This document shows, piece after piece, positions 11,005-22,526 of a stretch of DNA of 64,000 nucleotides. Both the position numbers and the translations under genes were made by a program. The number at the start of each line of letters is the position of its first letter. The first letter of the stretch is position 1. Under the pieces are notes generated by a model, which saw only the letters and a list, made by a program, of their open reading frames with translations, ran no database searches and was not told where the DNA came from. The DNA lies in assembly GCA_016758965.1 (NCBI GenBank), contig JAEPRB010000006.1:1-64000 (forward strand), given 5' to 3'. Source of the DNA: Circinella minor (Eukaryota; Mucoromycota; Mucoromycetes; Mucorales; Lichtheimiaceae).

Positions 11005-12442
11005 CACATATAATTAAAATATATACTTTTTTAGATGTCATTAATTGGATATATGGCTGGTTCATTACCTGTAAGTTTTTAAAACATTTATGAAAAATAT
11101 ATATATTATATAATAACTTGAAAATATATTTAGTATCAATTAGGTTCAATTCATATGACAAAAGTAACATCAATATCTAAAAAACAAAAAGTAATGGAAC
11201 ATTGGATGGATAATACAATAAAACAATATCAAACTGATAAGGTAAAAAACATTGTATTGTTGTCAATTAAAAATAATAATAATAATAATCATGACTATTT
11301 TTTTTTTTTTTTTTGCTCTTTTTAGCAAACAAGAAATGCTCTTTCAAAACGAAATAAAGATCTTGAATTATATAGAAAACAAATGGAAAAAGAATTAGAA
11401 GATTTAACTCGAGAAAAAGTAGAATCAGATATGATTGTTATAGAAAAGGTAAATTTATATATATATATATATATATAAAAACAGGGTGTTTAATTCAAAG
11501 CTAATTTTGTGTTTTTTTTTTAAGATGAAACAATTGATCAATAGTAAAAAAAGACGACTTCATAAAGTAATCATGGAACGCGATCAATTATGTAAGTAAA
11601 AAAAATAAAATAAAATAAAAATTCATGCAATAATGTCCGATTTAAAACTTATTCTTTTCATTAATTCTCAGTGAAACAAGTTGAGGCACAACAAGGATTG
11701 AATGATAAGAGTCATAATAATAAACAAGAAGAACAATCTAAACCATCATCATCATTATCACAAACTATTCCAAAAAAACGAGGACGACCTTCCTCTTCAT
11801 CCTCAATTAAAAATGAAAATACTCAAGTAAAAAGGTAATAATAATTAAAAGTTGGGGGTGTGTGAATATTCTTATTCTGTATATACTCATACAAACATAT
11901 ATCTATATATATATAAAAGGACACGAACGAACTCTACTTTATCAACACAAAAACAAAAAAAGCAAAGACTAATAAAAGAAGAAGAAGAAGAAGAAGAAGA
12001 TAATGATGGGGAAGAAAGAGAAAATGAAAACAATTCTAAAACTGGCAAACATTATAATCTTCGACGACAAAAATCTATTCAAAGTAGTGGAGACGAAACG
12101 GATGATGGTGTTATTGCTTCGAATCCTTCGAATCCTTCGAGTACAAAAAATACAACAACTGAAACAACAAAAATCAAATCTGATGATATAACATCATCAT
12201 CTCATAATAATATTAATAATAATACTGATACTGATGATAATGATTCGGACGATATGTTTGCAGGCGTCGTTCCGAAATTAAGGCGAAGGATTAATCCAAG
12301 TCAAAGGTAGAGTATTAATTAATTAATTTATTATTTCAAATTATTTCATATAAACTAATGTGAATGAATGAATATATGTAGCTTAAAAAGCAAAGGAAAA
12401 CGGATTGCTCGAAATGCATCTGATGAAAGCGATAGCGATTAA
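10547..12442 (+). CDS. XRCC4: XRCC4/Lif1-like non-homologous end-joining protein
   Basis: Nine exons (10547-10706, 10820-10968, 11035-11070, 11134-11241, 11326-11448, 11525-11591, 11672-11834, 11920-12306, 12382-12442) join in frame to about 417 residues. The N-terminal part suits the XRCC4 beta-sandwich head and carries YQLGSIHMTKVTS, close to the 'LGSF.L.KV' strand of XRCC4. A long helix follows (residues about 125-215, rich in K/E/L with no prolines), as in the XRCC4 stalk that binds ligase IV. The tail has a KKRGRP AT-hook-like motif, an acidic run and a basic end. XRCC4 acts as a dimer with DNA ligase IV in the nucleus to seal double-strand breaks. Identity rests on architecture and the head-stalk junction; overall sequence similarity in this family is weak, so a structure-based search would be the test. 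Confidence 0.72.
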
Positions 12443-12716
12443 TGGGATATAATATATAAAAAGAAGAACCAAGAAATCCTTCTTTTTCTTTCTCACTTCT
12501 CCATTTTTTTTTTTTTTTTGAGAAATACGTAGCGTCTTTTTTTTTTTCTAATATACCCCACCGAACTAAAAAAAAATTGAATGACAGACAGAAACTTTTT
12601 TTTTTGTTGGGTGTTACAATTCTTTTTTTTTTTTTGCTTGATTTTATCATTTGTATTTTTTAATTTCCTCTTTTCTTTTCTTTTCTTTTCTTTCTTTAAT
12701 ACCTTATATAACAACT

Positions 12717-13277
12717 ATGTTCCGCACTACCAACTTATTACAACGTGTAGCCACAACAACAACAACACGTGGTTTCCATAGCAGCACTACTCAATACATT
12801 AAAAAAGGCGATTATCTCCCTAGTGTTGTTGTTCAACGCAAGTCCCCTGCTGATACAGTAGACGTTCAAGAATTATTTGGTAGTGTTAACAAGGCCATTT
12901 TATTTGGTGTTCCTGGTGCTTTTACTCCTGGTTGTTCCAAAACTCATTTACCCGGTTATATTCAACGTGCTGAAGAATTAAAAACTGAAAAAGGTGTTGA
13001 TTTAATTGCTTGTGTTTCAGTCAATGACGCGTTTGTCATGAGTGCATGGGCTGATGCTACTCATGCTGATTCAAAAGTAGAACTTTTAGCTGATAGTAAA
13101 GGTGAATTGGCTAAAGCTATGGATTTGGATTTTGATGCTACAGGTGCTTTGGGAGGTCATCGTTTTAAACGTTTTGCTGCTATTCTTGAACATGGTGTTG
13201 TTAAAGAACTTTTTGTTGAACAAGATAAAACTGGATTGAATGTTAGTTTAGTTGAAAACGTTGAAAAACATTTGTAA
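12717..13277 (+). CDS. Mitochondrial peroxiredoxin (Prx5/Ahp1 type)
   Basis: A single exon of 186 residues. The reading frame is open upstream, but the ATG at 12717 gives a basic, Ser/Thr-rich N-terminus (MFRTTNLLQRVATTT...RGFHSS) that looks like a mitochondrial targeting peptide, so I chose it. The peroxiredoxin core is clear: KAILFGVPGAFTPGCSKTHL with the peroxidatic Cys in TPGCS (about residue 76), then DLIACVSVNDAFVM and LADSKGELAKAMDLD. Where animal Prx5 has its resolving Cys (TGLTCSLA) this protein reads TGLNVSLV, so it is probably a 1-Cys enzyme reduced by glutathione or glutaredoxin, a point of inference. It reduces hydrogen peroxide and alkyl hydroperoxides. It starts 275 bp after the XRCC4-like gene. 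Confidence 0.95.
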   Translation: MFRTTNLLQRVATTTTTRGFHSSTTQYIKKGDYLPSVVVQRKSPADTVDVQELFGSVNKAILFGVPGAFTPGCSKTHLPGYIQRAEELKTEKGVDLIACVSVNDAFVMSAWADATHADSKVELLADSKGELAKAMDLDFDATGALGGHRFKRFAAILEHGVVKELFVEQDKTGLNVSLVENVEKHL

Positions 13278-14305
13278 AAAATAAACTATACTTTTCTTTT
13301 AGTTTTGTAATAATATATAAAATAATTTTGGTTACGATATTTAAGTATTACATATGTTTATGCGTAGTTTTTATTTAGCTTCAACGTCAGGTTTGACATG
13401 TTTGTTTGAGACAGTTTGAAATTGGTCAAAAAAAAAAAAAAGATTACTCTCAGGGGTAATAGGGGAAATGGGATTAGAGAAGGAATAAGGTATTAGTTAA
13501 AGAATATATGAAGTCCAGTGGTGTTTGGTTGTTGTTACATATATAGGAACTGCATAAAAAAGAAAAGAAGATTTGTATTTTTGGTTTTTAGAAATAAGAT
13601 AAATACAACGCATGTCTTTTTGTTTAATATACTTACGTATTGTACAACTGATTAAAAATCTACGTACTACCACGAGAACCTCCATAAAAGAATCTAATAT
13701 GGCACAAAATGAAAATTGGAGCAATGTAGTTCCAGTTTTATCAAAAATTAAATATAATTTATGCTCTTAAAGCTATTTGTTTATAGCAAAATTGTGCGGA
13801 AAAAAATTGGTATCCTTTTTTATTATTATTATTTGATTCAATGAAAAGGTGTTGAATGCATTCCGTGATTCGTTTAAAAGATGAATAACCTATTTTAATA
13901 ACATTGGTGGTCAATAAACTCTTATATTATCTATTCATCTTATGCTTCAGTATTATTCATATGTATCGATGTTATACTTTCATACGTATTTATTAATAAA
14001 TGATAATTTTTATTAAATCGTTGTTCGTATAAATGAATAGATAATGAGATAATTATAACTCTCAATATCATATTTTTATGTATAATTTATAAAGCGTTAT
14101 AGACATTATAATTAGCTAAAAAAGACATTCCATTCACATCATTCACATTTAAAGACAGGGTGTTTATGTATGATACGCCTTTTTTTTTTTTAATGATTGA
14201 TTTATTTGTTTAATCCATAAAGTGCTTACGTACAAAATAAGGAGGGGACGTCAGAAATAATTTTCTTCTTTCACTCTGTTTATCATATCAATAATTTTTT
14301 TTTTC
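13278..14305. other. Intergenic DNA, no gene seen
   Basis: No coding exon or RNA gene recognised. Short chance frames only. A 26-bp motif, TTTCACTCTGTTTATCATAT followed by CAATAA, at 14269-14294 recurs at 24687-24712. Confidence 0.45.
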
Positions 14306-14309
14306 AGAA

Positions 14310-15256
14310 GGCACATTTTGTACGCTTAAATACAGTAACTCTTTTTACATCAATAGTGCAAAATAGTTGTAGAAAAATAAAACGAGTTTCTACTTCAGTT
14401 AGCTTCTTTTGCCGAGCGAGATAATTGAATAATTCTCCACCTCGAACACTAATGAAAATTAATTTCATTGATTAATTATCTTTTGTATATATACGGTAAT
14501 ATTACGTGTATATATTAGATACTTACTATTCAAGTGAGAGAGAAATAGATATTTTGGGGTATTGAAAACTTTTTCAATTTTTATTATAGATGGCTACAAA
14601 ATATGTAACCATATTACATTTGTCAGTTTAATTTTACTCTTTTCTTGAAATAGAAACAAAAAATATCTCTATTAACCCATGTATCCCTTTTCTTACATGT
14701 GCTTCTAGTGACATCAGAATGCCTACTTCCTGTATAGCTGACGAAAGTAATTTTGGTCGGCGAGCAAATTTGCTCTTAGTGATTATTTTTACTGCGACTT
14801 CCTGGGTTTTTTCTTTTTGGGTTGCTTGGTATACGGAGGCAAAATTACCTCGGCCAAAGAGTTTTCCACAGTTATATTCTTCTTGAAAAGTCTAAAATAT
14901 AAAATTTTTAAAAATAAATTATTTAAACAAAAGTCAAATAAACTTTAATTCAATGAAGTATATATTATTACACTTACTCCAACTTCAAACTTGGGCGGCA
15001 AAATAATTCGATACGTAGTCTAATGATATTTAAAAATACAGATAAAATAAATACATATTATTAAGCCCTAGTGTTTTGATATGTAAATAAAAGGGGAAAA
15101 TCAAAAAGGTACATAGGTTCTTGATTCTTACACAAGTTGAAAAGGTGATCATCGTCGTATTTTGTACAACGTGTTAACTGAATTCTGTCACCAGATCTTA
15201 ACAGTGTTCTTTTATTTGGTATAATGATTTCACCGTTAACAGATGTTCCATTGGAA
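14310..15256 (-). pseudogene. Truncated FHA-domain protein kinase relic (Chk2/Rad53 type)
   Basis: Minus-strand exons at about 15256-15132, 15019-14978, 14891-14697, 14593-14527 and 14448-14310 read in order: the FHA hallmark SNGTSVNGEIIIPNKR and SGDRIQL; YRIILPPKFEVG; the kinase N-lobe FGRGNFASVYQATQ with the catalytic Lys in EVAVKIITK and the helix-C Glu in AIQEVGILMSLEAH; PSIIKIEKVF; then GGELFNYLARQKKLTEVE and FIFLQLFCTIDV. FHA followed by kinase is the Chk2/Cds1/Rad53 checkpoint layout. The gene stops before the HRD and DFG motifs, so no active site exists. Joining the fourth and fifth exons needs a 2-bp correction in a CTCTCTC run, which is a frameshift. The upstream FHA half is missing or displaced by the TIR element immediately to the right. 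Confidence 0.8.
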
Positions 15257-15329
15257 CTTTAAAAAAAAACATAATATTAATTACATACTGTATAATTTAA
15301 TAACAATTTTTGATTACAAGAATAAATTA

Positions 15330-16970
15330 CCGTTCACTGCTCGCTATAACGATACCCCCCCCCCGTGAGACCACCAGAAGGGCATCGTTATAGCGAATTC
15401 TTGATCTGAGTCATAATGATCGCGTAAAATCCTATCCATTTGTACTTGACCTCACATGTATCTAATATGACTTGCAAAAAGACTAAACTCTAGAACTTTA
15501 TATTGTCCATACCATAAATAAGCTATAAAAATAAAACAGTTCTTTTTTTTCTTTGTACAGTTTTCTTTGTTAAATATTCCTTGTCTTATTACCTCTAATT
15601 GAATTGCAACCATATGATCGTATATGATTAATGCTGATCCCCTATAAGAAAAAAAAATGCGAGTATTATATTATGATAAGCATCAAAAACCGTCTACGTA
15701 TTATTGTTTACAAATCCGTGCCAATTGACACAGAAAAATTTGGACAAGCATAATTAGGGAAAAAACAAATCTAATTTTTATAAGAAAGAAGCAGAAGCAG
15801 AATATCACTTACTTTCTTTTTTTTTTTTGGAAAAGACGATGCCTGAGGATTAAAAACTAAAGTAAAAACATAAAAAAAATACCCAACAAACTAGCATTAT
15901 TTCCTGTTTTAAAAGACAGCAACCAAAAGTCGTGCCATGCTGTGGTCGTGCCATCCTCCCATGACTGTGATTATTTTATTACGCTGTCTTTGGTCATGCC
16001 TTACTATCCTGCCGTCTTCAATAACTACCTACTGACACTTGATAATATGATATAATGACTTCATAAGAATAAGATCACATGTGTATATAGCTGATAAATT
16101 ATTCTCATTTATCAGGAAACTAATAATAAATATCTTTTACTTAAACCCTCTTTACCTATGTAAGCAATACTTTTGGCTAATGGAAGGAACATAAATAACA
16201 CACACACAGTGAATATACATGTTACCTTCTTGACTGATCTTATACACTGTTATGCTTCCAAATATGACTGTGAAATAATTTATCTTAAGATAAATATTTT
16301 GTCTCCTTCATAGTTATTGTGCGTATTTTATGAATTACTTTTACTTCTTTTTTTTTAGTAAAAAGATATATTGGGCTTATAATCAACTTTTGCATTGTTT
16401 ATAATTTTTATTCCAACCCTGTTATTTTTTTTTTTTTTGTAAAAGGAGGAGTTTTAGCCTCCGAGTTTATTTTACAGATCCATGTTCAAAGGAAGTAATG
16501 AGCCTGCAGCTTCCAATCCTGTTATAATTTTGTACTCTAAATATATATAATATAAATGGACGGTATTTTTATTTTAATTTGTCATGTGCTTTTAGTAAGT
16601 CGAATAAGTTAGTTCATTATCATTATACTACTGAACCGAAAAGAAAAGTTACTCAAAACGAAACAAAAGCACTGTTTTTTTAACGTCAGTAAAATGTTAG
16701 AAAATATTATTTATGCAAAAGTACAACTTGGGAGGCAGGGTAGTAAGGAAGGGTCAATGGTACGACCGAACACAGCAGAATACGTAAAACAAACACAGTC
16801 ATGGTGGGGGGGGAGATGACACGACCGGAGGATGGCACGACTTTTAGTACGTACCGGCCGTTTTAACGATATTTTTGCTAAAACCCTATCGAATATCGTT
16901 ATATAAAATCAACGATATTTCCCAAAACCCTATCGTTATATCGAAATATCGTTATAGCGAGCGGTGACGG
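15330..16970. mobile_element. TIR element, about 1.64 kb, next to the FHA kinase relic
   Basis: The left end reads CCGTTCACTGCTCGCTATAA and the right end is its near-perfect inverse (rc CCGTCACCGCTCGCTATAA), each followed by CGATA. TA dinucleotides flank it at 15328-15329 and 16971-16972. Variants of ATCGTTATA are repeated inside both ends. It carries no transposase frame. It sits just upstream (in gene direction) of the FHA exon that carries SNGTSVNG, so it may have landed in an intron or have replaced upstream exons. Confidence 0.78.
15925..16845. repeat. Nested inverted repeat (about 920 bp) inside the TIR element
   Basis: The ends AAAAGTCGTGCCAT and ATGGCACGACTTTT face each other, with further matching blocks inside (GGTCGTG.CATC.TCCC and CATGACTGTG on the left; inverse forms on the right). 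This indicates a second TIR element inserted inside the first. No clear target duplication is visible and the interior has no coding potential. Confidence 0.6.
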
Positions 16971-16972
16971 TA

Positions 16973-17258
16973 CATACTTAAAGCTCTTACTGCCCAAATT
17001 GGGATTAGTTTGTATAGACAACATAAACGATTGTTTTAATTAACATAACTTTTTGTGCAACTTTTAGAAGGTGAATAAAATAAACCAGAAAAAAAAAACA
17101 GGTAAACAAAAAAATAAAACAAACAAACAAACAAAATAATTGGCGTGAGCCTTTATTACGATATATTCAACCATGAGGTTGTGTGAATCGATATGCATAT
17201 CCGCGGAGTGGAGTATTAAAGATAAATGATAGTATACCAGCTGCATGGTTGCTATCAC
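16973..17258 (-). repeat. Degenerate segment, copy A of a two-copy duplication
   Basis: On the minus strand this shares ordered blocks with 20700-20960: GCATATCGATT, CTTCTAAAAGTT, ATGTTAATTAAA and AATCCCAATTTGG, with protein-like reading LLKVAQKVMLIK here and LLKVTRNAMLIK there. This copy has an in-frame stop and ends at a GTAAGA donor-like site right before the TIR element. It might be a former upstream exon of the FHA kinase, but I see no FHA motif in it. Confidence 0.45.
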
Positions 17259-17259
17259 A

Positions 17260-18360
17260 TATTAAAAATTGATGTCACAAATAAGGAGAAAATATAATAC
17301 CTATATATGGAAAAAATAATCAACACATTCATTGTTACTGTGATAATTAACACTTATTTATTTTTTCAAACAAAAAAATAGATTGCTAAAAGCAAAAGGT
17401 CTTCAAAAAATAAATTTCTAGAAGGTATATATATAGTCTATGAAGCAAAGTGCTTTTTTTTTAAATAAAAGATAATGTGATTCTTTTAGTCGTGAACGAA
17501 CTTATTTCACAAACGATTGTGATTTACGCATAATGGCCAAAATAACTGCGTCTTCTCAACAACCAATAGAACTTCATAAACCAGTTTCAGCTCATTTTGG
17601 AAAACACGAGCATCAAAGTCGAACTTTAAGCTCGAAAGTAGTGCAAAAAAGTGGGGTTGAGTACCCGTCTCATTAGCTTGAAGAGCATGAAAGTAATTGA
17701 GTTTTTGAAGCTCAGTAACAAAATACAATATCATGACTTGATAAAAAAAACCGGGTGAACTTAGGTGACTTTAATCCATTAAGAGACATTAAAGAAGTCA
17801 TGTGCTGGTGTATATGTTGAACCTTTACCCAATTGCTCTGTTATCGGTAAAACCATAACTCTTGTTTATAATCGACTTTATTATTCTTTATTTTAGACAC
17901 GTTTACAGAGATTGATTCGTGTGTTGGGAATGGATTATAATAAACGTAGTTCGCCATTACTTTAATGAATTAGTATCTACATTAAGATGATTCCATGTAT
18001 ACATATTTTATAAAACAAATTAAAGTGTCAAATATATGCCCAATATTAATTGGAAGTCATTTTGTAATTTAAGATGTATTATTGTAATATTATATATAAG
18101 AGTATTGTATACGTAACAGTTTGTTAAACTTAATACTGTACGTATGTTGGAAGAAAAATGGTGCTGTCAGATGATACTATATGCAAAAGAAATACTAGTA
18201 ACATTATTTACAGTGAAGGCTTAGTGCCATTGTATTCCTTATATAGAAATTGCGCATTCAAATCATTTTAAATCATTCTTTTAAATAATATCACGGTTAA
18301 TGCTGATATGAGTCAAAAAAATATATATTATGAGCGGATATTTAATAAAAAGGGTAATGC

Positions 18361-18397
<37 letters not shown>

Positions 18398-18630
18398 GAA
18401 AGCAAGAGCAGTAATAGCAATAATTGATCAATATAATATTAGCAAGGAACAAGGAAGTGATAAGTAAATATATGAATACGTAAAGCAAATGGAGATCGTA
18501 AGCTAAAAAATAATTACAAAAAAGAAAAGAAGATGTATTATAAGTTATTCAATCATTTTGTGCCTTGTATTTTTCTCTTCTCCCCGTACGTAAATATAAA
18601 TAATCAATGGTATCTTTAAAAACATACCGA
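17260..18630. other. Intergenic DNA with one possible coding fragment
   Basis: A minus-strand frame at 17507-17734 (75 codons; contains ANETGTQPHFFALLSSLKFD) has protein-like composition but no recognisable family, flanking exons or conserved motif. The rest is AT-rich with a (TAA)n tract near 18362-18397. Confidence 0.3.
18362..18397. repeat. (TAA)n microsatellite
   Basis: About 12 perfect units of a trinucleotide repeat. Confidence 0.9.
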
Positions 18631-18633
18631 ATT

Positions 18634-19423
18634 TTAATTGATTTGAATTTGTCGGATTGCTAGAAAATTGTTTTTTATAAATCGGTATAAGCGTTGCCTC
18701 TTTTCATCTGTTCCTTGGAAGTTATTAATGCAAAAAGTATGAAGAGTTATATTTCTGGGATATGACGATACGTCTGGGATATTATCATAACCCAGAGCTC
18801 GTTCAATTATTACTGTTTCAATTTTGGTGCTATTATGCAAATTACGCAATATACTCGGCAACATGTCTTTTGCTAATTGTGCTCGAATACTCGTGCTTTT
18901 TAAACAACTACTACCGCAAATAAGGATGATATTGGAAATAGTACGCGAAGGACGAAAGAAAACTAATATAAAAAATGAAAATGTTATATGTTTGTTAATA
19001 GATATTATTAACTTTTATTTGGGTATAAAATGTTATAAAAATACATATATATATATGTATACCTCCATGATAAGATCGTGTGTCATCAAAATCAATATTA
19101 ATATCATCAACATAATACATTAAAAACAAAAAGGAAAAAGGAAATGAGACCGGCTTATTGAATCGGTTTGCCATCAAAATTTTATCTGATATTTTTGCAC
19201 GCATCACTTGATGCTTCCTGCCTGTACAGTTTGAAATAAGTAGATCTCGTGCAAGTTCATATGAAATATTTGGCAGAATATATTCCATCAAAATACGTCT
19301 CCATGATGGACCGATCCAGTAATAAAATAAAAAGTTTTTAAATGTTGTAATTTCAAGACGCATAAATATGTTGAGTACAATTTCAGTAGGAAAGATTTCA
19401 ATAAGATCACGTGTTTGATTCAT
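18634..19423 (-). CDS. F-box-like protein, two exons, apparently intact
   Basis: Exon 1 (19423-19063) and exon 2 (18962-18634) join in frame across a 100-bp intron with GTATAC donor and TATTAG acceptor, giving 229 residues. The N-terminus, IFPTEIVLNIFMRLEITTF, matches the start of an F-box helix ('LP.EI...IF..L'), and IGPSWRRIL resembles the end of the motif. The C-terminal part has short leucine-rich features (TISNIILICGSSCL, FCINNFQG). F-box proteins bind Skp1 and recruit substrates to SCF ubiquitin ligases; whether this short protein does so is unknown. A clearly homologous but broken copy lies at 25.6-26.9 kb. At 229 residues it is shorter than the 680-residue F-box/TPR gene nearby. Confidence 0.65.
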
Positions 19424-20700
19424 TTTTGTAAAGATATATAAAAAAAAAGAGTTAAAGTAAGATGAAAAAGTGTAAAGTGTTTTTTTTTATAAAGGCGAGT
19501 CTGAGTGAAACTCCGATTTTTTTTTGCTCTTTCTCCTGTGTGCTTAAAAAAACCAAGGTCTTTTAACATGTAAAACTTCTTTCATCTTTGTTTGAAATCT
19601 TTAATACGTACAGAGTTACTTACAGCAATCAAAGTTAGTAACTAAATATTATAATTGCATGGAATTAATTGTAATATATGAACGATATTCTTCATATTTT
19701 GTAATCATTTTATTTGTTTGTTTTGCATGTAAAAATGACAAAACATCCATACTTGTTAATTGGTATCATATGATCCTTTTTTTATTAATAGTTAAAAAAT
19801 TATTTATGTATTATAAGTTATAATAAAAGTGCACACTGACTTAAACCGTCAAAATATGGAGTGGAATAAGAATTGATAAAAAAATATCAGAAATAAAGTT
19901 ATGAAATTTTTGAGCGATAACGTCAATATTTTGAGAAAGGGATAAGCAGTGTGTAACCTATAAAAGTGGATGATTTATGGTTACACAGGGTTCGTGCTCT
20001 GGATTATAGGTAGCTCCTTCCATTTTTTTTCACTGAATAAAAAACAAATAGATATAAGAACAACCATAAAACTCGAAAAATAGTTGTTTTCAAATATTGC
20101 TTACATGAAGATACTATCATATATACCAAAAATAATTCAAATGATTCTTAGGCTCTTGTTGAATAGCAACCAAGTAAAATTATAGCCCCATCTACCATTT
20201 TTAATTAAAAAAAAATAGAACCACGTTCTGACAGAAAATACTCGGGGATTAGCAGAAATATCAAATGGTATTATGAAACTACGTAAGCAATAGAGAATAA
20301 AAAAAACGAGTGCATACTTCCCAACATTACACACACACACATTATCATCTCTCTTCATAAATTTCTATGTATGGCCAGCAGAATTTTAATTATATCATTG
20401 GTGGCAGTATTATTACCCGCTGGGTGTAGAGAATATCTCAATTTTTGAAAAATGACGGTGTCAGCATGGACCTTACAAGCATTGATTTTGTTTACGTACT
20501 GTACGTACGTACGTCTGTGATTTTTTTTTCTTTGGACATACTGAGGCTTTATTTATTAAATGTGCCATATAGAGATGTTTGGGTAGAAGACCATATTACC
20601 AAAGGAGATAAAATACCTATAAAGAAAAAGAACGTCCACCAGCACCCTTTTTTGTATAGAAACCCAATACACAGGTAATAAAAAAAGAAATATACATGAC
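19424..20700. other. Intergenic DNA, no confident gene
   Basis: Only short frames are present. A minus-strand frame at 20137-20358 is hydrophobic and unrecognised. A run of TACGTACGTACG occurs near 20500. Confidence 0.4.
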
Positions 20701-20960
20701 AACGGTTTTGAAATACACACCTGAAGTTCTGAATCTCCAAATTGGGATTTGTTTATATATCCCAAGACACCATAAAAGTCTGCTTTAATTAGCATGGCAT
20801 TTCGTGTAACTTTTAGAAGGTTATACATAAAATAAAAAAAAAGGGATGGATTATTGCATTCGTTAATCGATATGCGTATTTGCGGAGTATTAAGAATAAA
20901 AAAAAATAGTTTGTTGACCCTGAAGTGTGTTGACCGCATGGTTAAATATGTTGTTGCTCT
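20700..20960 (-). repeat. Degenerate segment, copy B of a two-copy duplication
   Basis: Homologous in order to 16973-17258. This copy remains open over a longer frame: NTPQIRISINEC, then LLKVTRNAMLIKADFYGVLG and YINKSQFGDSELQ, ending at a possible GTGTGT donor. Family unknown. Confidence 0.45.
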
Positions 20961-20963
20961 CAT

Positions 20964-22526
20964 GTAATGTGATATGTGAAAAAAGTGCTCCCCCCAAGAA
21001 TAACTCTTTTGTAGCTGGATATTGAAGTGACTTTATTCTTTTTAAGCTTTAAAATAAGTCGTGTAAGTATACTTTCTCTTTCCTTTCTCTTTCCTTTCTC
21101 TTTGTTGAAAAATAACAAAAGAGCGAAACGCTTGCTGCATGCGTGTATCTCTCTGCTGTTTACAGCACGTTCTGCGGTCGTGAGTATTTTGCACTTTTGC
21201 TCTTTTGTACTTGAGTAAACACAACCCCAAAGCTCTATTGTACTTGTATTGTTGCTTTGTACATAATAGAGTATTTGGGGAGATATCTAGACCCCCTTTT
21301 ATATCAAGAATGGTACTTTTTTTTAAAATAAATAAATAAATTCTACGTATAGTGTTTCATTCTGTTCATTTTATTTTATTGTATTTGTGTTGTTGACTTA
21401 TAATCCTATTGATAGTGAAAAATATTTGTTTGAAAAAAAGTAATCATTATCAAAAATGAAATATTTTGTGAACCTTGGTGTCAACTGATAGAAAATGTGT
21501 TTTATGAGATAAGCAAAGTAAAAGTGTCTTTTGGGATCATTTTGTGTTATGATCGTGATCGTGTATTTTTTTTAAGGCGAATACTTGGTGTCGATCTATT
21601 ATACATATAAACTACATTGTCATGGAAACGTATTTACATTTCTCTTTTTTTTTCGTGCTTTATTGTGACTCTGACTATCGATTTTACAATGTATCGGTTT
21701 ATGACACCTGATAAGGTAATACATCACCAAGAGACGAATTAAGATCCCTATTACTACTGCTATTATTGCTGCAGGAGGGAAATAATTAATGATGGAGTTT
21801 AGACCTGTACACTATGAAGTACAGCATAAACTTCAAAAAAAAAATTGATTTAAAGGTGTTATCGAGAGAAGTGGTTGGAAGACAAGAAAACATATTTAAC
21901 ATTGTCTAAAAGAAAAATATGATTATATATTTTATCTTTGACAAATGTTTATTAATATACTGTAAATAATCACATATTCTTATAGCAACTTTATCCTCCT
22001 GTAGTAAAATATAAATAAAATGGCGTGTTAAATATATTTCTCTCCATTTTCATTTTTACATAGACCCGTACGTAAATCCATCATTTCAATACCAATACTT
22101 TTATATAGGTGTTTAAGATTGAAAAGCATATAAGTTGTTTAATACGTAGTATAAAGATATTGTACGTATCATATGTAATACATATTTTGAATACGTAAGA
22201 TGATAAAGAAATCTAGCATGTTATCTTCAAAAAGAACCACCCCTTTAATAAGATTAGCGCGATACAGAAAAAAAGTTAGTTCACGAGGATAAACTTATTT
22301 TTTGTTATCTATTATGGTATTTATTATAAAAGACTTACACATCATTATTAACTACTATACTATATATTTGTACGTATGTACACTTTTTTATTGTATAAGG
22401 ACCCAAAGATATCAAATACTTAATATCATACTATTTTGTTATGCAATTAAAATATATTATTTTACCAATTTAAGATAATATTAAATCCATTCATTCTCAT
22501 TAATCATTTTTTCTTGTCTTTTTTTT
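20964..22526. other. Intergenic DNA, no gene seen
   Basis: AT-rich with no recognisable exon. Several TACGTA palindromes occur here, as in other gene-poor stretches of the window. Confidence 0.45.

Noticed and set aside
12651..12716. Upstream extension of the peroxiredoxin frame
   Set aside because: It translates a T-rich leader; the later ATG at 12717 starts a convincing mitochondrial targeting sequence.
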